DNA from: an uncultured Prevotellaceae bacterium | Lineage (GTDB): Bacteria; Bacteroidota; Bacteroidia; Bacteroidales; Bacteroidaceae | Assembly: GCA_900315075.1 (NCBI GenBank) | Contig: OMXV01000002.1 | Location: forward strand, 62,001 to 126,000 | Direction: 5' to 3' | Length of the DNA: 64,000 bases | Shown: positions 17,883-26,900 of the stretch, piece after piece | Layout: each line of letters starts with the position of its first letter | How positions within the stretch are numbered: position 1 is the first letter of the stretch | Translations under genes and position numbers: made by a program | Notes under the pieces: generated by a model | What the model was told of the DNA's origin: nothing | What the model saw: the letters and a program-made list of their open reading frames with translations, nothing else | Databases searched by the model: none

Positions 17883-18944
17883 TTATTCTGCGAATTGCTT
17901 AATGCGTTGCTCTTCGCTGAGTTTACATATTAGTAGGGTACCTTCTTTTTCGGCGATGATATAGCCATCAAGGCCTTGTACGACCACTTTACGCTCTTCA
18001 GTCGTGTGGATTATGCAATTATGAGTATCGAAAACAGAGATGTTCTGACCTATTAGGCCATTGCCGTAGAGGTCTTTCTTGGTTTGAGCGAGCAGTGAAC
18101 CCCATGTGCCAAGGTCGCTCCAACCGAAGTCGGCAGGACAGACGAAAATCTCGGATGCTTTCTCCATGATAGCGTAATCGACAGAAATGCTCTCACATTC
18201 AGGATAGCGCTCATTGATAATAGCCTGTTCTTGGTGGGTGCCAAGGATTGGGAACATGTTCTCAAAAATCTTCGACATTGATGGCATATAGATGCGGAAA
18301 GCATTGACAATAGTGCTGACGCGCCATATAAATATGCCGGCATTCCAGAAATAACTCTTGTTACGAATATATTTCTCGGCTGTTTCAAGGTCGGGCTTCT
18401 CACGGAAAGAGTCAACACGGAAAATTTCTTTGTTTCGCGCAGAACTGGATGACAAGTCAGCTTGTATGTAGCCATAACCAGTTTCGGGGCGGGTAGGTTT
18501 CATGCCTAAAGTTACAATGGCATCGGTTTCGGATGTGAATTTGAGGCACGATTGTACTACACGGCGAAATTCGGTGCTGTTGGTCACTATGTGGTCGCTG
18601 GGAGTGACTACCACGTTGGCTTTGGGATTTTCTTTCTTAATGCGCCAACTCACGTATGCGATACATGGAGCGGTGTTGCGTCGGCATGGCTCACTCAATA
18701 TGTTGTTGGCAGGAACTTCAGGAAGTTGCTCTTGTACCAACGAAGTGTATTTTGCATTGGTAAGAATCCAGATGTTTTCTGGTGGACAGATGCCATGGAA
18801 ACGGTCGTAGGTGAGTTGTAGCAATGTGCGACCCACCCCCAGGATATCGATAAATTGTTTGGGACATTCTGGAGTGCTCATAGGCCAGAACCTACTGCCT
18901 ATGCCTCCCGCCATGATGACGAGATAATTATTTGATGTTGCCAT
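17883..18944 (-). CDS. manC: Mannose-1-phosphate guanylyltransferase
   Basis: 353 residues. [13 protein letters not shown] (11-23) followed by PKQF is the pyrophosphorylase signature, and VVTPSDHIV and FWNAGIFIW are the other family motifs. The enzyme makes GDP-mannose from mannose-1-phosphate and GTP. It lacks the C-terminal isomerase domain of the bifunctional ManC; the separate manA at 62651-63613 supplies that step. It is the first gene of the GDP-fucose set, and a terminator (19010-19056) isolates it from the fucosidase upstream. No phosphomannomutase gene is present in the window. Confidence 0.93.
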   Translation of the reverse strand: MATSNNYLVIMAGGIGSRFWPMSTPECPKQFIDILGVGRTLLQLTYDRFHGICPPENIWILTNAKYTSLVQEQLPEVPANNILSEPCRRNTAPCIAYVSWRIKKENPKANVVVTPSDHIVTNSTEFRRVVQSCLKFTSETDAIVTLGMKPTRPETGYGYIQADLSSSSARNKEIFRVDSFREKPDLETAEKYIRNKSYFWNAGIFIWRVSTIVNAFRIYMPSMSKIFENMFPILGTHQEQAIINERYPECESISVDYAIMEKASEIFVCPADFGWSDLGTWGSLLAQTKKDLYGNGLIGQNISVFDTHNCIIHTTEERKVVVQGLDGYIIAEKEGTLLICKLSEEQRIKQFAE

Positions 18945-18997
18945 ATCTGATTGGGGTTTTGATTATACGATTGTCTTTGAGGCTTTAAGTGTAGTCA

Positions 18998-19005
18998 CAA
19001 ATGTA
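18998..19005 (-). promoter_or_regulatory. Putative -7 element for manC-gmd-fcl
   Basis: CAAATGTA reads TACATTTG on the minus strand, 54 bases before the manC start. No good TTTG is found at the usual distance, so support is weak, but a terminator directly upstream requires a new promoter about here. Confidence 0.35.
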
Positions 19006-19009
19006 TATT

Positions 19010-19056
19010 ACAAAATTGACAAGTTATTTGATAGTTGGATGCTAATAACTTGTCAA
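19010..19056 (-). terminator. Rho-independent terminator after the fucosidase gene
   Basis: Read leftward, TTGACAAGTTATT (19056-19044) pairs perfectly with AATAACTTGTCAA (19028-19016) around a 15-base loop and is followed by TTTTG. It sits 10 bases after the GH29 stop codon. Confidence 0.8.
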
Positions 19057-19065
19057 CCATTTAAC

Positions 19066-20454
19066 TTACAATGTGATTTCCAAGGCGAATGTCTCGTTCC
19101 GAAGATTTTTGGGGAGGGTCACTGTCACTTGGTCGCCTTGAACCGTACAGGATAGCCGTTGCCCAGTGCTTACTAATCTTATACCATTTTTGTAGTGTGG
19201 CACATTACCAGTCCAGGATATCTGATGAGGCAATTGCTCATCGTCGTCGATGGTGTAGATGGCATAAAGATGCTTGTTGTCGTGAGAGGCGGTGAACCAG
19301 ATGTTGCCATCGTGATAATGAGGTGTGGTTGTGGTGTGGTAGATAGCCTTGCCATTGGCATGTAGCCATTGTCCAATGGTATGAAGACGTGTGATGGCTT
19401 CTTGTTCGATGAGGCCTTCAGGTGTTGGGCCTACACCCAGTGCGAGTGAACCACCCTTAGCCACGATTTCAGCTAAAGTGTTAATGACTTTGCCAGCAGA
19501 TTTCCAATGTGGATGCTTCACGTAGCCCCAATCGTCGCTAAGAGGGATACAGCTTTCCCATGGAATGTTGAGTTGTTGGTCGGGGATAGTGCGTTCAGGA
19601 GTCTGATAGTTTTCATAAGGCCCCCGAATTGTGCGATCCACAATAATCAGATGTGGTTGGTGCCGACGTGCCATTGTTGCAATGCGAGGCATGTCGATAT
19701 CTTGATTGTTCTCTTGGCATACCCAACCCCCGTCAAGCCAAAGTATATCTATATGGCCATAGCGGCTCATGAGTTCCTCAATCTGATTATAAGTGAACTC
19801 CTTAAACTGTTGCCATCGCCAGGGGTGCAGGTCTATGGGATAATTCACATTGCGCCCTTTGGTACTATATACGTCCCACCAGTAATATTGAGAGTGCCAG
19901 TCGGGTTTTGAAAAATAGGTACCGGCCATAAATCCCTTATCGCGGAAGGCGTTGAGTATGTGTCGCAATACATCGCATCGAGGATCACCGGCAAAAGCGT
20001 GTTGGGTGATGGTAAAGTCGGTGTATTGACTATCGTACATGCAAAAGCCGTCATGATGCTTGGTGGTGAATATCATGTATCGCATCCCGGCATCGGCCAT
20101 TACTGTTGCCCATTGTGTGGGATCGAACTTGGTGGGACACAGCTCATTGGCTTGATGCCAGTACCAGTCTTTGTATTGTTGATAGGTCATCGTAGTATCA
20201 CGTGTGATCCATTTTTCATCACAAATGGACCATGATTCAACAATGCCTGGTACGGAATAGATTCCCCAGTGGAGCAATACACCGAACTTCAGGTCTTGCC
20301 ACTGGTGCAAATTGTCGAGCACTGCCGGCTGCGTGGGCCATACATAGCCGTCAGATTGCTCATGTATATTATCCTGTGCAACAACTTTTGAGGTCGTAGC
20401 CACAAATGCTGCCAACAGAAGTATATGAATGTAGATGTGCTTAAGGAATGACAT
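19066..20454 (-). CDS. GH29 alpha-L-fucosidase
   Basis: 462 residues with a signal peptide (hydrophobic 8-20, VVAQ cleavage site at 24-27), so exported. GH29 motifs: KFGVLLHWGIYSVPG (56-70), TKHHDGFCMYDS (131-142) and HIDILWLDGGW with nucleophile Asp241. The enzyme removes alpha-linked L-fucose. It lies inside a locus that makes and transfers fucose, so it may trim the organism's own fucosylated polysaccharide or recover host fucose. It has its own terminator, separating it from manC-gmd-fcl. The general acid/base is not conserved enough in this family to be placed by eye. Confidence 0.92.
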   Translation of the reverse strand: MSFLKHIYIHILLLAAFVATTSKVVAQDNIHEQSDGYVWPTQPAVLDNLHQWQDLKFGVLLHWGIYSVPGIVESWSICDEKWITRDTTMTYQQYKDWYWHQANELCPTKFDPTQWATVMADAGMRYMIFTTKHHDGFCMYDSQYTDFTITQHAFAGDPRCDVLRHILNAFRDKGFMAGTYFSKPDWHSQYYWWDVYSTKGRNVNYPIDLHPWRWQQFKEFTYNQIEELMSRYGHIDILWLDGGWVCQENNQDIDMPRIATMARRHQPHLIIVDRTIRGPYENYQTPERTIPDQQLNIPWESCIPLSDDWGYVKHPHWKSAGKVINTLAEIVAKGGSLALGVGPTPEGLIEQEAITRLHTIGQWLHANGKAIYHTTTTPHYHDGNIWFTASHDNKHLYAIYTIDDDEQLPHQISWTGNVPHYKNGIRLVSTGQRLSCTVQGDQVTVTLPKNLRNETFALEITL

Positions 20455-20528
20455 ACCTTAATCAAAAAAAGAATGGTTAAGATGTTTTTCAAAAATGTCT
20501 TTTCTGATCAAGATATTATTGATGATGC

Positions 20529-21662
20529 TCAATCGTCATCGTCCTCCTTGTTCTTTCGGAGGAAAAATCTCTTCATGTCCTTGTAGGGAAGCCAAATGGC
20601 CTCGCTGGGATAGTGTTTGAGCAGGCGCATCTTGAATTTTTCAATGATCAAGAATCTTTTGATATGGCCTTTGGCATGAGTCAATTTATTCAGCCTTGTC
20701 TCAAACTTGCCAAAATTTCCACCGATGCTGATTTCTTCGAGTAGGAATTTTCCCTCTTTCTCATTTGGCTCTGTATATAAATATTTGTCGTCGAGGCAAA
20801 GAATCTCTTTCATGATATACATCATGGCTTGGGCGAATTTTAACAAATGAAATTTCTTCAGTGTTGCTAATAATTCTTTGTTGGCATCAGGGGGGACTCC
20901 ATCGTTGTACCTCTTTCGAAGCAGATAATAGTAGTCGATGATTTGGCGCAAGCCAACACCTCCGATGATGAAATGCCTGAAGATATGATCGAGTTGATAG
21001 AAAGTGTTGAATTCATTTGTGGGAACAAAAAACTTATACTTCCCATCGGCAGATGTCACTTGATTCTCAAACTGACTGCCTTCCACCTGGGCGAAGTATT
21101 TCCAAAGTTTCTTGTTTGTGATGGGATTCTTCATACAAGAAGGGCGGAAATGTACCTCGACATCAATGTCCTTGAACATGGGGAAATCCACATGGAGCCA
21201 ATTGTATGGCATTTTGTAGTATTTTGTGGTGAATGCAAGGATTTTGTCACGTCCTCCTTCACACCAGATGTCGATGTCACCAGTAGTTCGGAGCATAGGG
21301 TCGGGATACATTAATGCGTTTCCCTGGCCTTTTAGAATGCAGTTGCGGAAACCATTCTCAAGAAACCATTCCGATGCTTTGACAGTACGCTCGAAAGCCG
21401 TCTTGCTGTTCTTGCGCAGACGATGTTCTTCAAAAACCCATTCCATCACGTCTTCATCACATGGTTTGTTGCCACGAAATGATTCCACGGTTAGACGCTT
21501 GTCCTTCATCAATACAACCGGCACAAAGATGCCCACAATGGTTTGCTTAGTGGCAAACACCAATAGCTTATGCCATTGAATGTCTTTTATACATTCAGGA
21601 ACAGGCAATTCTTCGTTGAGGCAGAAGCGAAGCAACTCAAAATATTGTTCGGTTTCGTTCAT
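20529..21662 (-). CDS. Nucleotidyltransferase-fold protein of the NTP_transf_5 type
   Basis: 377 residues from the ATG at 21662; a TTG two codons upstream is possible. The pattern ILKGQGNALMYPDP...TTGDIDIWCE, with the GDIDIW acidic pair near 129-131 and a third acid in DIDVEVHFRP, matches the PF14907-type nucleotidyltransferase family common in Bacteroidetes polysaccharide loci. Family members have the polymerase-beta fold, but no substrate is known. The C-terminal 100 residues are basic. The gap of 74 bases to the fucosidase shows no terminator, so both may be on one transcript. A role in activating or transferring a nucleotide-linked group to the glycan is conceivable only. Confidence 0.72.
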   Translation of the reverse strand: MNETEQYFELLRFCLNEELPVPECIKDIQWHKLLVFATKQTIVGIFVPVVLMKDKRLTVESFRGNKPCDEDVMEWVFEEHRLRKNSKTAFERTVKASEWFLENGFRNCILKGQGNALMYPDPMLRTTGDIDIWCEGGRDKILAFTTKYYKMPYNWLHVDFPMFKDIDVEVHFRPSCMKNPITNKKLWKYFAQVEGSQFENQVTSADGKYKFFVPTNEFNTFYQLDHIFRHFIIGGVGLRQIIDYYYLLRKRYNDGVPPDANKELLATLKKFHLLKFAQAMMYIMKEILCLDDKYLYTEPNEKEGKFLLEEISIGGNFGKFETRLNKLTHAKGHIKRFLIIEKFKMRLLKHYPSEAIWLPYKDMKRFFLRKNKEDDDD

Positions 21663-21663
21663 T

Positions 21664-21720
21664 TTCAATTTTCAATTTTCAATCCTCAATCTTTAATCTT
21701 CAATTTTCAATCTTCAATGT
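21664..21720. repeat. TTCAATTTTCAAT-type low-complexity repeat
   Basis: Several imperfect copies of TCAATTTTCAATCTTCAAT follow each other, from just before the NTP_transf_5 start codon to the stop codon of the sugar transferase. The reverse complement (ATTGAAAATTGAAGATTGA) recurs at 2619-2640, 58890-58970 and 63731-63754, always at gene edges. Confidence 0.6.
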
Positions 21721-22319
21721 TTCAGTATCTTACAGAAAGTCTTAAAGATGATTTTAAAATATTCGCCCAAGGTACGGTTGTTAATATATTGCAGATTGTA
21801 TTCAATTTTCTTGGGCATAATTTGGTTGACATACATCTTTTCTGGATTCTCCGACTGACCAAGAATTAAATTCTCGTCGGAAAAGGCTATGGAGGCATAA
21901 TCGGTAATGCCCGGTCGCACACTCAGCACCACACGTTGCTCAGCTGTATATAGTCTGACGTAGCGTTCCACTTCAGGACGTGGTCCCACTAAACTCATCT
22001 GACCAATAAACACATTCCATAGCTGCGGCAACTCATCGAGCTTGTATTTACGGATGTAGTAGCCCACTTTGGTGATGCGTGAATCTCTGCCCCCCACTGT
22101 AATGAGGTGGCCTTTGTCGGCACCTGTTCGCATCGACCTAAACTTGTATAGTCTGAATGGTACACCATTCTTTCCTATACGTTTTTGTGAATAGAACCCT
22201 GGCCCCTTGCTGCTCAAGCGTATGATGATGTATATCACCAAAAGTAAGGGAGACAGGATGATTAGCCCTAATCCCGATAATAATACATCGAAGAATCTTA
22301 TCATTTCTCGTAATGTCAC
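21714..22319 (-). CDS. Undecaprenyl-phosphate sugar phosphotransferase (initiating PGT)
   Basis: 201 residues of the small, monotopic PGT class. A single hydrophobic reentrant helix lies at 9-35 (DVLLSGLGLIILSPLLLVIY), then FYSQKRIGKNG, FRLYKFRSM, KLDELPQLWNV with the catalytic Asp-Glu pair, and MSLVGPRPEV. It loads the first sugar-1-phosphate on undecaprenyl phosphate at the cytoplasmic face and so starts the repeat unit. It overlaps the aminotransferase gene by 4 bases. Together they suggest that the first sugar could be an amino-deoxy sugar, as in PglC-type systems; this is inference. Confidence 0.93.
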   Translation of the reverse strand: MTLREMIRFFDVLLSGLGLIILSPLLLVIYIIIRLSSKGPGFYSQKRIGKNGVPFRLYKFRSMRTGADKGHLITVGGRDSRITKVGYYIRKYKLDELPQLWNVFIGQMSLVGPRPEVERYVRLYTAEQRVVLSVRPGITDYASIAFSDENLILGQSENPEKMYVNQIMPKKIEYNLQYINNRTLGEYFKIIFKTFCKILKH

Positions 22320-23527
22320 AGTATAATTTTCTTGTAGGCATTAATAACAGTCTCTATCACTATTTGCACCTTTTCGTCGTCTAATTGAGGATAGACAGGC
22401 AAGGAAATCTCGTGCTCGTAATTGTGATAGGCTTGCGGATAATTGTTGATGTCGTAACCAAGCGACTTGTAATAACTTAGCATAGGCAATGGTACAAAGT
22501 GTACGTTTACCGCCACATCATGCTTGGAAATCTCTGTAATGATGGCATCACGTTGTGTCTCATTGATACCTTTGATGCGGAGAGGATAGACGTGATAGCT
22601 GCTCTCACGGCAGTCTTGGAGAGATGGTGGCAGGATGGCCCATCCTGTTTTGGAGAACGCTTCGTCATAAGCTTTGTATATTCGTTTACGCTCTGCAAGT
22701 AGTTTGTCGTATTGCCGTATCTGGGCAAGTCCGATGGCTGCATTGATGTCGGCCATGTTGACCTTCATGCCTTTGCCTACGATGTCATAGCGCCAACCAC
22801 CGGCCTGACTTTTGGTAAAGGCATCTTTGGTCTGGCAGTTGAGCGACATGAGACGTAGTTCCTTGTAGAGCTCTTGATTGTCAAAAGGATGAGGCATATT
22901 GAAACAAATTACACCACCCTCGGCAGTTGTGATGTTTTTTACGGCATGAAGGGAAATAACTACGATGTCGGTCTCTGTGCCATTGTGCTTGCCATTATAG
23001 CGAGCACCGATAGAGTGTGCAGAGTCGTTGAGCACGAGGATACGCCCCAACTTTTCTTGTGCTGGACTGTCAGGATGGAACATGGCCTTGATTTCTGGCT
23101 CCTGAACCAGTGACATGATGGCTTCATAGTTGCATGGGAAGCCTGCGATATCCACAGGAAGAATTACTTTTGTATGTGGGGTGATGGCATTGCGAATGGA
23201 TTTCACACAAATGTTGAAATCGTCGCAGGAGTCTACCATCACAACTTTGGCACCAGCCCACAATGGAGCCATGGCTGTGGCACAATATGTGTAAGCTGGG
23301 ATAATCACCTCGTCGCCGGGCTTGATGCCAAACCATCTAAGCATCATTAGTGCACCCGAAGTCCAGGAATTCACACCTAATGCAGCTTCCGTGCCAGTAA
23401 GACGCATAATTTCCTGTTCCAACGCCTTTACTTTCGGACCAGTGGTAATCCATCCTGAGCGAAGTGAATCAACCACTTCGTTGATGACGCTTTCGTCTAC
23501 GTAGGGGGGTGAGAACGGTATTTTCAT
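22316..23527 (-). CDS. DegT/DnrJ/EryC1-type sugar aminotransferase
   Basis: 403 residues. MKIPFSPPYVDES is a typical start; SGWITTGPKVKALE, DEVIIPAYTYCATAMA, NDSAHSIGA and the PLP lysine Lys197 in SLHAVKNITTAEGG are all in order. The family transfers an amino group to a keto group of a nucleotide sugar. No matching UDP-sugar dehydratase is in the window, so its ketosugar must come from elsewhere or from the Gmd product; in the latter case it would make a GDP-perosamine-type sugar. Stop and start codons overlap with the PGT downstream. Confidence 0.92.
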   Translation of the reverse strand: MKIPFSPPYVDESVINEVVDSLRSGWITTGPKVKALEQEIMRLTGTEAALGVNSWTSGALMMLRWFGIKPGDEVIIPAYTYCATAMAPLWAGAKVVMVDSCDDFNICVKSIRNAITPHTKVILPVDIAGFPCNYEAIMSLVQEPEIKAMFHPDSPAQEKLGRILVLNDSAHSIGARYNGKHNGTETDIVVISLHAVKNITTAEGGVICFNMPHPFDNQELYKELRLMSLNCQTKDAFTKSQAGGWRYDIVGKGMKVNMADINAAIGLAQIRQYDKLLAERKRIYKAYDEAFSKTGWAILPPSLQDCRESSYHVYPLRIKGINETQRDAIITEISKHDVAVNVHFVPLPMLSYYKSLGYDINNYPQAYHNYEHEISLPVYPQLDDEKVQIVIETVINAYKKIIL

Positions 23528-23566
23528 TGTGATATAGTTATTATCTTGTTTTTATTTCTATCGTTA

Positions 23567-24586
23567 TCATCGATTGGTATGGACACTGAATTTCTTGTTG
23601 AATAATACTTTGTAAAGTCCAACAATATAACCTATGCCATAACTGAGGTGGATGTTGAAAAATGTATAGGGCATATACCACACCAAGGCGATTTTTTTGT
23701 ATTGTCTGGCTTTCTGGATGCCAATGCCAATGCCAATGAGGAGGTATAAAGCCAAAACACCTATATAGCACCATGCTATCCAACAGCATAAGAAACTGAG
23801 AATCAAGCCTAATATCAAACCAATGACAAATAATCCGGGAAAAAACTGCCTAATAGTGGCTGGTGTCCCAAGCTTTTTGTTAACCAGTGGTTTGAACAGG
23901 CCATATTGGAAATACATCCGGCGCATCTTCTGCATACTGTCGCGCGAGGTGTAGTTGATTTCAAGTTCAGGGATGATGAATATTTTACCGCCATTCTTGA
24001 TGATACGTGCGTTGAATTCATCGTCCTGGTTGCGAACCAGGTCTTCGTCAAAGAGTCCGATTCTGTCGAACACCTCACGCTTAAAACAACCGAAAGGTAC
24101 AGTGTCGGTTTGTTTGATTTCTTTCGAACCTATTTTATGCTCCGATGCTCCCACACCGAAGGGATGGCTTGAACTGATGGCAATGGCATGACATTCTGCA
24201 CTGTCATTGGCAGGTAGAGTGTGCCATACACCACCCACGTTGTCGGCGCCTAATTCATAAAGATATTTGACAAGCACCGAAACGTAGTTGACAGGATAGA
24301 CACAGTGACCGTCTAATCGTACGATTACTTCACCTTTAGAGGCTGTGATGCCTTTGTTCATTGCAAATGGCACCGTCTTCTCGGGATTGTCTATAAGATG
24401 GAAGTTGGAATGAACATCCTCGTATGATTTAATGATTTCGCGTGTACGATCAGGGCTCATGCCATCCACGAACAGCACTTCCATACGGTCTTGTGGATAA
24501 TCCTGTGCCAAAATAGACAGGATACATTTTTCTATGAATTTCTCCTCTTTATAAATGGGGAGTACAATGGATACAAATGGGATCAT
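23567..24586 (-). CDS. GT2 glycosyltransferase with C-terminal membrane segments
   Basis: 339 residues with a GT-A fold: VSIVLPIYKEEKFIEKCI at the start, DGMSPDRT at about 60-67, RLDGHCVYP as the DxD-like site, and DEDLVRNQDDEFNARI as the acceptor/base region. Two to three hydrophobic helices at 245-310 anchor it to the membrane. It resembles succinoglycan ExoA-like GT2 enzymes. It transfers one sugar of the repeat unit. The start codon is 3 bases from the stop of the fucosyltransferase gene, so they are likely coupled. Confidence 0.9.
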   Translation of the reverse strand: MIPFVSIVLPIYKEEKFIEKCILSILAQDYPQDRMEVLFVDGMSPDRTREIIKSYEDVHSNFHLIDNPEKTVPFAMNKGITASKGEVIVRLDGHCVYPVNYVSVLVKYLYELGADNVGGVWHTLPANDSAECHAIAISSSHPFGVGASEHKIGSKEIKQTDTVPFGCFKREVFDRIGLFDEDLVRNQDDEFNARIIKNGGKIFIIPELEINYTSRDSMQKMRRMYFQYGLFKPLVNKKLGTPATIRQFFPGLFVIGLILGLILSFLCCWIAWCYIGVLALYLLIGIGIGIQKARQYKKIALVWYMPYTFFNIHLSYGIGYIVGLYKVLFNKKFSVHTNR

Positions 24587-24589
24587 TAT

Positions 24590-25489
24590 TTACTTGATTC
24601 TAATCCATCCTTCGGCATAGACGTCTTTGCGGCAATCGCGGTTGATCCAGGGGTCGGGTGCGAAGACACGTGGTGAGCGCTTGTTGAGGAAAGCCCCCCA
24701 CCAGCTGAACGAACTGTTTGCTATGATTAAGTCTTTGCAATAAGTCATCAAGAACATGTCCCAACAGCTTTGTTTGCCAGTATTTCCTGTGACGAAAGTC
24801 ACTTCATCGCCTTCAAGAAGAGGTGTGATGTTAGTTTTGCACCAGGCAATGTCATTGGAAAAGATGTAGAATATATGAGGTTTCTTATCGGATTTCACTT
24901 GTCGGATAGCCTCTTGATAATATGGTAAGTCGCATATACCAATAAATTCAGGAGCCTTGAGGTAGTCACCGCGACGGATATGTATGCCCACACTTTCAGC
25001 ACTGCTTATTTGTGAAATCATAGTACTGTTGTACTCATTGGGCATTGGATGACTATATATGTCGAGCAGATGATCACGGATGTCCTGATAGTAAAGTGCA
25101 CTTTGCCAATACCCTTCATAGTAACGGTCGCCTTCTGTATAGACATTTGGTGAGACGCAATAGCTCTCGCTATAGGGTGCCACAAGCTCAGTTGATTTTT
25201 TAGGTAGTAATTTACGGGCAACACGAGATAACACGTAGTTGGGGATGTATCGTGTCACACAACGTAATTCTTTTGCGCTGGCTATTGGCAATGTGGCTTT
25301 TTCAAATAGTTTGTCTATCTCATAGCCGTTGTGAAGATTGACTGAGCCAAACCGTTTGAAAAATATAGAGTGATAGTGCTGTGTATCAATATATATCTGT
25401 TCCTTGGGGAAACGGTTCTGAAGCGTGACAGCAAAGGCATATTGAAACATCTGGTTGCCCAGCCCACCGGCAATGTTGACAATTTTCAT
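24590..25489 (-). CDS. GT11 alpha-1,2-fucosyltransferase-like enzyme
   Basis: 299 residues. GGLGNQMFQYAFA (8-20) is the GT11 entry motif, and HIRRGDY (about 161-167) the donor-binding motif shared by fucosyltransferases; NSSFSWWGAFLN near 260 is the third family block. It moves fucose from GDP-L-fucose to a sugar, usually alpha-1,2 to galactose. GDP-L-fucose is made by manC, gmd and fcl in the same locus. This would give a blood-group-H-like cap or branch on the glycan. Confidence 0.93.
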   Translation of the reverse strand: MKIVNIAGGLGNQMFQYAFAVTLQNRFPKEQIYIDTQHYHSIFFKRFGSVNLHNGYEIDKLFEKATLPIASAKELRCVTRYIPNYVLSRVARKLLPKKSTELVAPYSESYCVSPNVYTEGDRYYEGYWQSALYYQDIRDHLLDIYSHPMPNEYNSTMISQISSAESVGIHIRRGDYLKAPEFIGICDLPYYQEAIRQVKSDKKPHIFYIFSNDIAWCKTNITPLLEGDEVTFVTGNTGKQSCWDMFLMTYCKDLIIANSSFSWWGAFLNKRSPRVFAPDPWINRDCRKDVYAEGWIRIK

Positions 25490-25492
25490 GTG

Positions 25493-26134
25493 CTATTGCA
25501 GTTTGACAAACGTTGCTATCTCCTTCACTCGTGAACGGAAATACTTTTGATAGTTCTTTTCAAGTACCTCACGGCAGAGACGTTTCTCCTCAGGATATAG
25601 TTGCTGCTCATGCAGGATGATGTCATCGGGGGTGTATCTGAAACCTATTACCTTACCAGGATTGCCGATGACAATAGCGTATGGTGGAACTTTGCAGCTT
25701 CTTAGTACAGTGCCAGCCCCGATGATGGCTCCCCGTCCAATATGTACGCCTGATAAAAGTGTCACGTTGGCTGCTATCCAGACGCTTTCATCCACAATTA
25801 CTTCACCGCCCTGTAGATTGTCATTGTCGCCTTCATGGATCAATTTGCCTTTTTCCACTACATGGTTATCGGTCACTACGGTTAGTCCGACAGCAGCACC
25901 TGAATCATCGCCCATGACGAATTTACCCTTTGTGACATAGAGAACATTATTCCAGTCGATATTCACATTCTTGCCTAAATAGATATGCTGGCGACCGCTG
26001 ACGATGGAAGGTTTGTGTACGTGCGCTCCTTCACCAAGTGCTCCCCATCGTGCCGGACGTGAGATATAACGAGTGAGAAACGACGAAAAAGTTTGTCGCA
26101 GTGCCTTGAATGTGTATTTGACTTTGAAAAACAT
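25493..26134 (-). CDS. Left-handed beta-helix (hexapeptide) acyltransferase
   Basis: 213 residues from the ATG at 26134. An upstream in-frame extension to 26254 would overlap the SDR gene by 116 bases and is rejected. Hexapeptide repeats run from about 65 to 165 (IYLGKNVNID, then VIVDESVWIAANVTLLSGV, IGRGAIIGAGTVL), ending in the PPYAIVIGNPGKVIGFR motif of sugar O- or N-acyltransferases. The gene sits 5 bases after an SDR gene and next to KAS III and ACP genes, so its acyl donor may be an ACP-bound acid instead of acetyl-CoA. The acceptor would be a sugar of the repeat unit, possibly the one aminated by the DegT enzyme. Confidence 0.85.
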   Translation of the reverse strand: MFFKVKYTFKALRQTFSSFLTRYISRPARWGALGEGAHVHKPSIVSGRQHIYLGKNVNIDWNNVLYVTKGKFVMGDDSGAAVGLTVVTDNHVVEKGKLIHEGDNDNLQGGEVIVDESVWIAANVTLLSGVHIGRGAIIGAGTVLRSCKVPPYAIVIGNPGKVIGFRYTPDDIILHEQQLYPEEKRLCREVLEKNYQKYFRSRVKEIATFVKLQ

Positions 26135-26138
26135 AACC

Positions 26139-26900
26139 TTATTTAATAGTGTATCCTCCGTCGATGACGAGATTCTGACCAGTAATCCATTGAGATGCGT
26201 CACTAAGCAGATATACACAGGCATTGGCGATGTCGGAGGGATTGCCGATGCCAAGAGGAAAACCAGCTAAACGCTTTTCACGATCGGCCTCTGACAGCGT
26301 AGATAGGTATTGTTGCATGAGAGGGGTGTTGACCGTACCTGGCGAGATGGTATTTACCCGGATACGACGTTTGGCATATTCTAAGGCCAATGTGCGGGCA
26401 CCGCTGATGAGCGCCCCCTTAGAGGCGGAATAGGCGGTCAGACCATTGCGGGCAATGAGTGCAGTGATAGAAGCTATCATTATCACACTGCCTCCGTGGT
26501 TGAAATACTTCACTTGACATAACTGGCGTATGAATTCGAAAGCACTGATAGTATTAACACGAAGGAGTGTCTCATAATCAGACGGAGACAACAATTTCGA
26601 TGGTGCAGTTTTTTCAATACCAGCAGAATGTACAAAACCATCAACTTTGCCATATTTGCCAAAAATGTTGTTGACAAGGCTGTTGATACCATCGAGGTCT
26701 GTGAGGTCAAAAGACCATACGCTATGCCCCTCTCCTTTAAGGTTGTTCTTCAATTCGTTGAGGCGTTCCTCGTTGCGCCCAAGTGCAACAACTTTAGCAC
26801 CCATATTGCTACACGTAAGAGCACATTCACGGCCTAAACCAGATGATGCACCAGTGATGATGACAGTTTTGCCTTGTAGAGAGAATGGGTTGTTCATCAT
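26139..26900 (-). CDS. SDR oxidoreductase, FabG-like
   Basis: 253 residues. GASSGLG (17-23) is the cofactor site, NTISAFEF holds the structural Asn, and the catalytic Ser144, Tyr157 and Lys161 are in place (YSASK). The C-terminal NLVIDGGYTIK is typical of FabG-type enzymes. Within the set with KAS III and ACP it would reduce a beta-ketoacyl-ACP to a beta-hydroxyacyl-ACP. The start overlaps the KAS III stop by 4 bases, strong evidence for joint function. Confidence 0.88.
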   Translation of the reverse strand: MMNNPFSLQGKTVIITGASSGLGRECALTCSNMGAKVVALGRNEERLNELKNNLKGEGHSVWSFDLTDLDGINSLVNNIFGKYGKVDGFVHSAGIEKTAPSKLLSPSDYETLLRVNTISAFEFIRQLCQVKYFNHGGSVIMIASITALIARNGLTAYSASKGALISGARTLALEYAKRRIRVNTISPGTVNTPLMQQYLSTLSEADREKRLAGFPLGIGNPSDIANACVYLLSDASQWITGQNLVIDGGYTIK

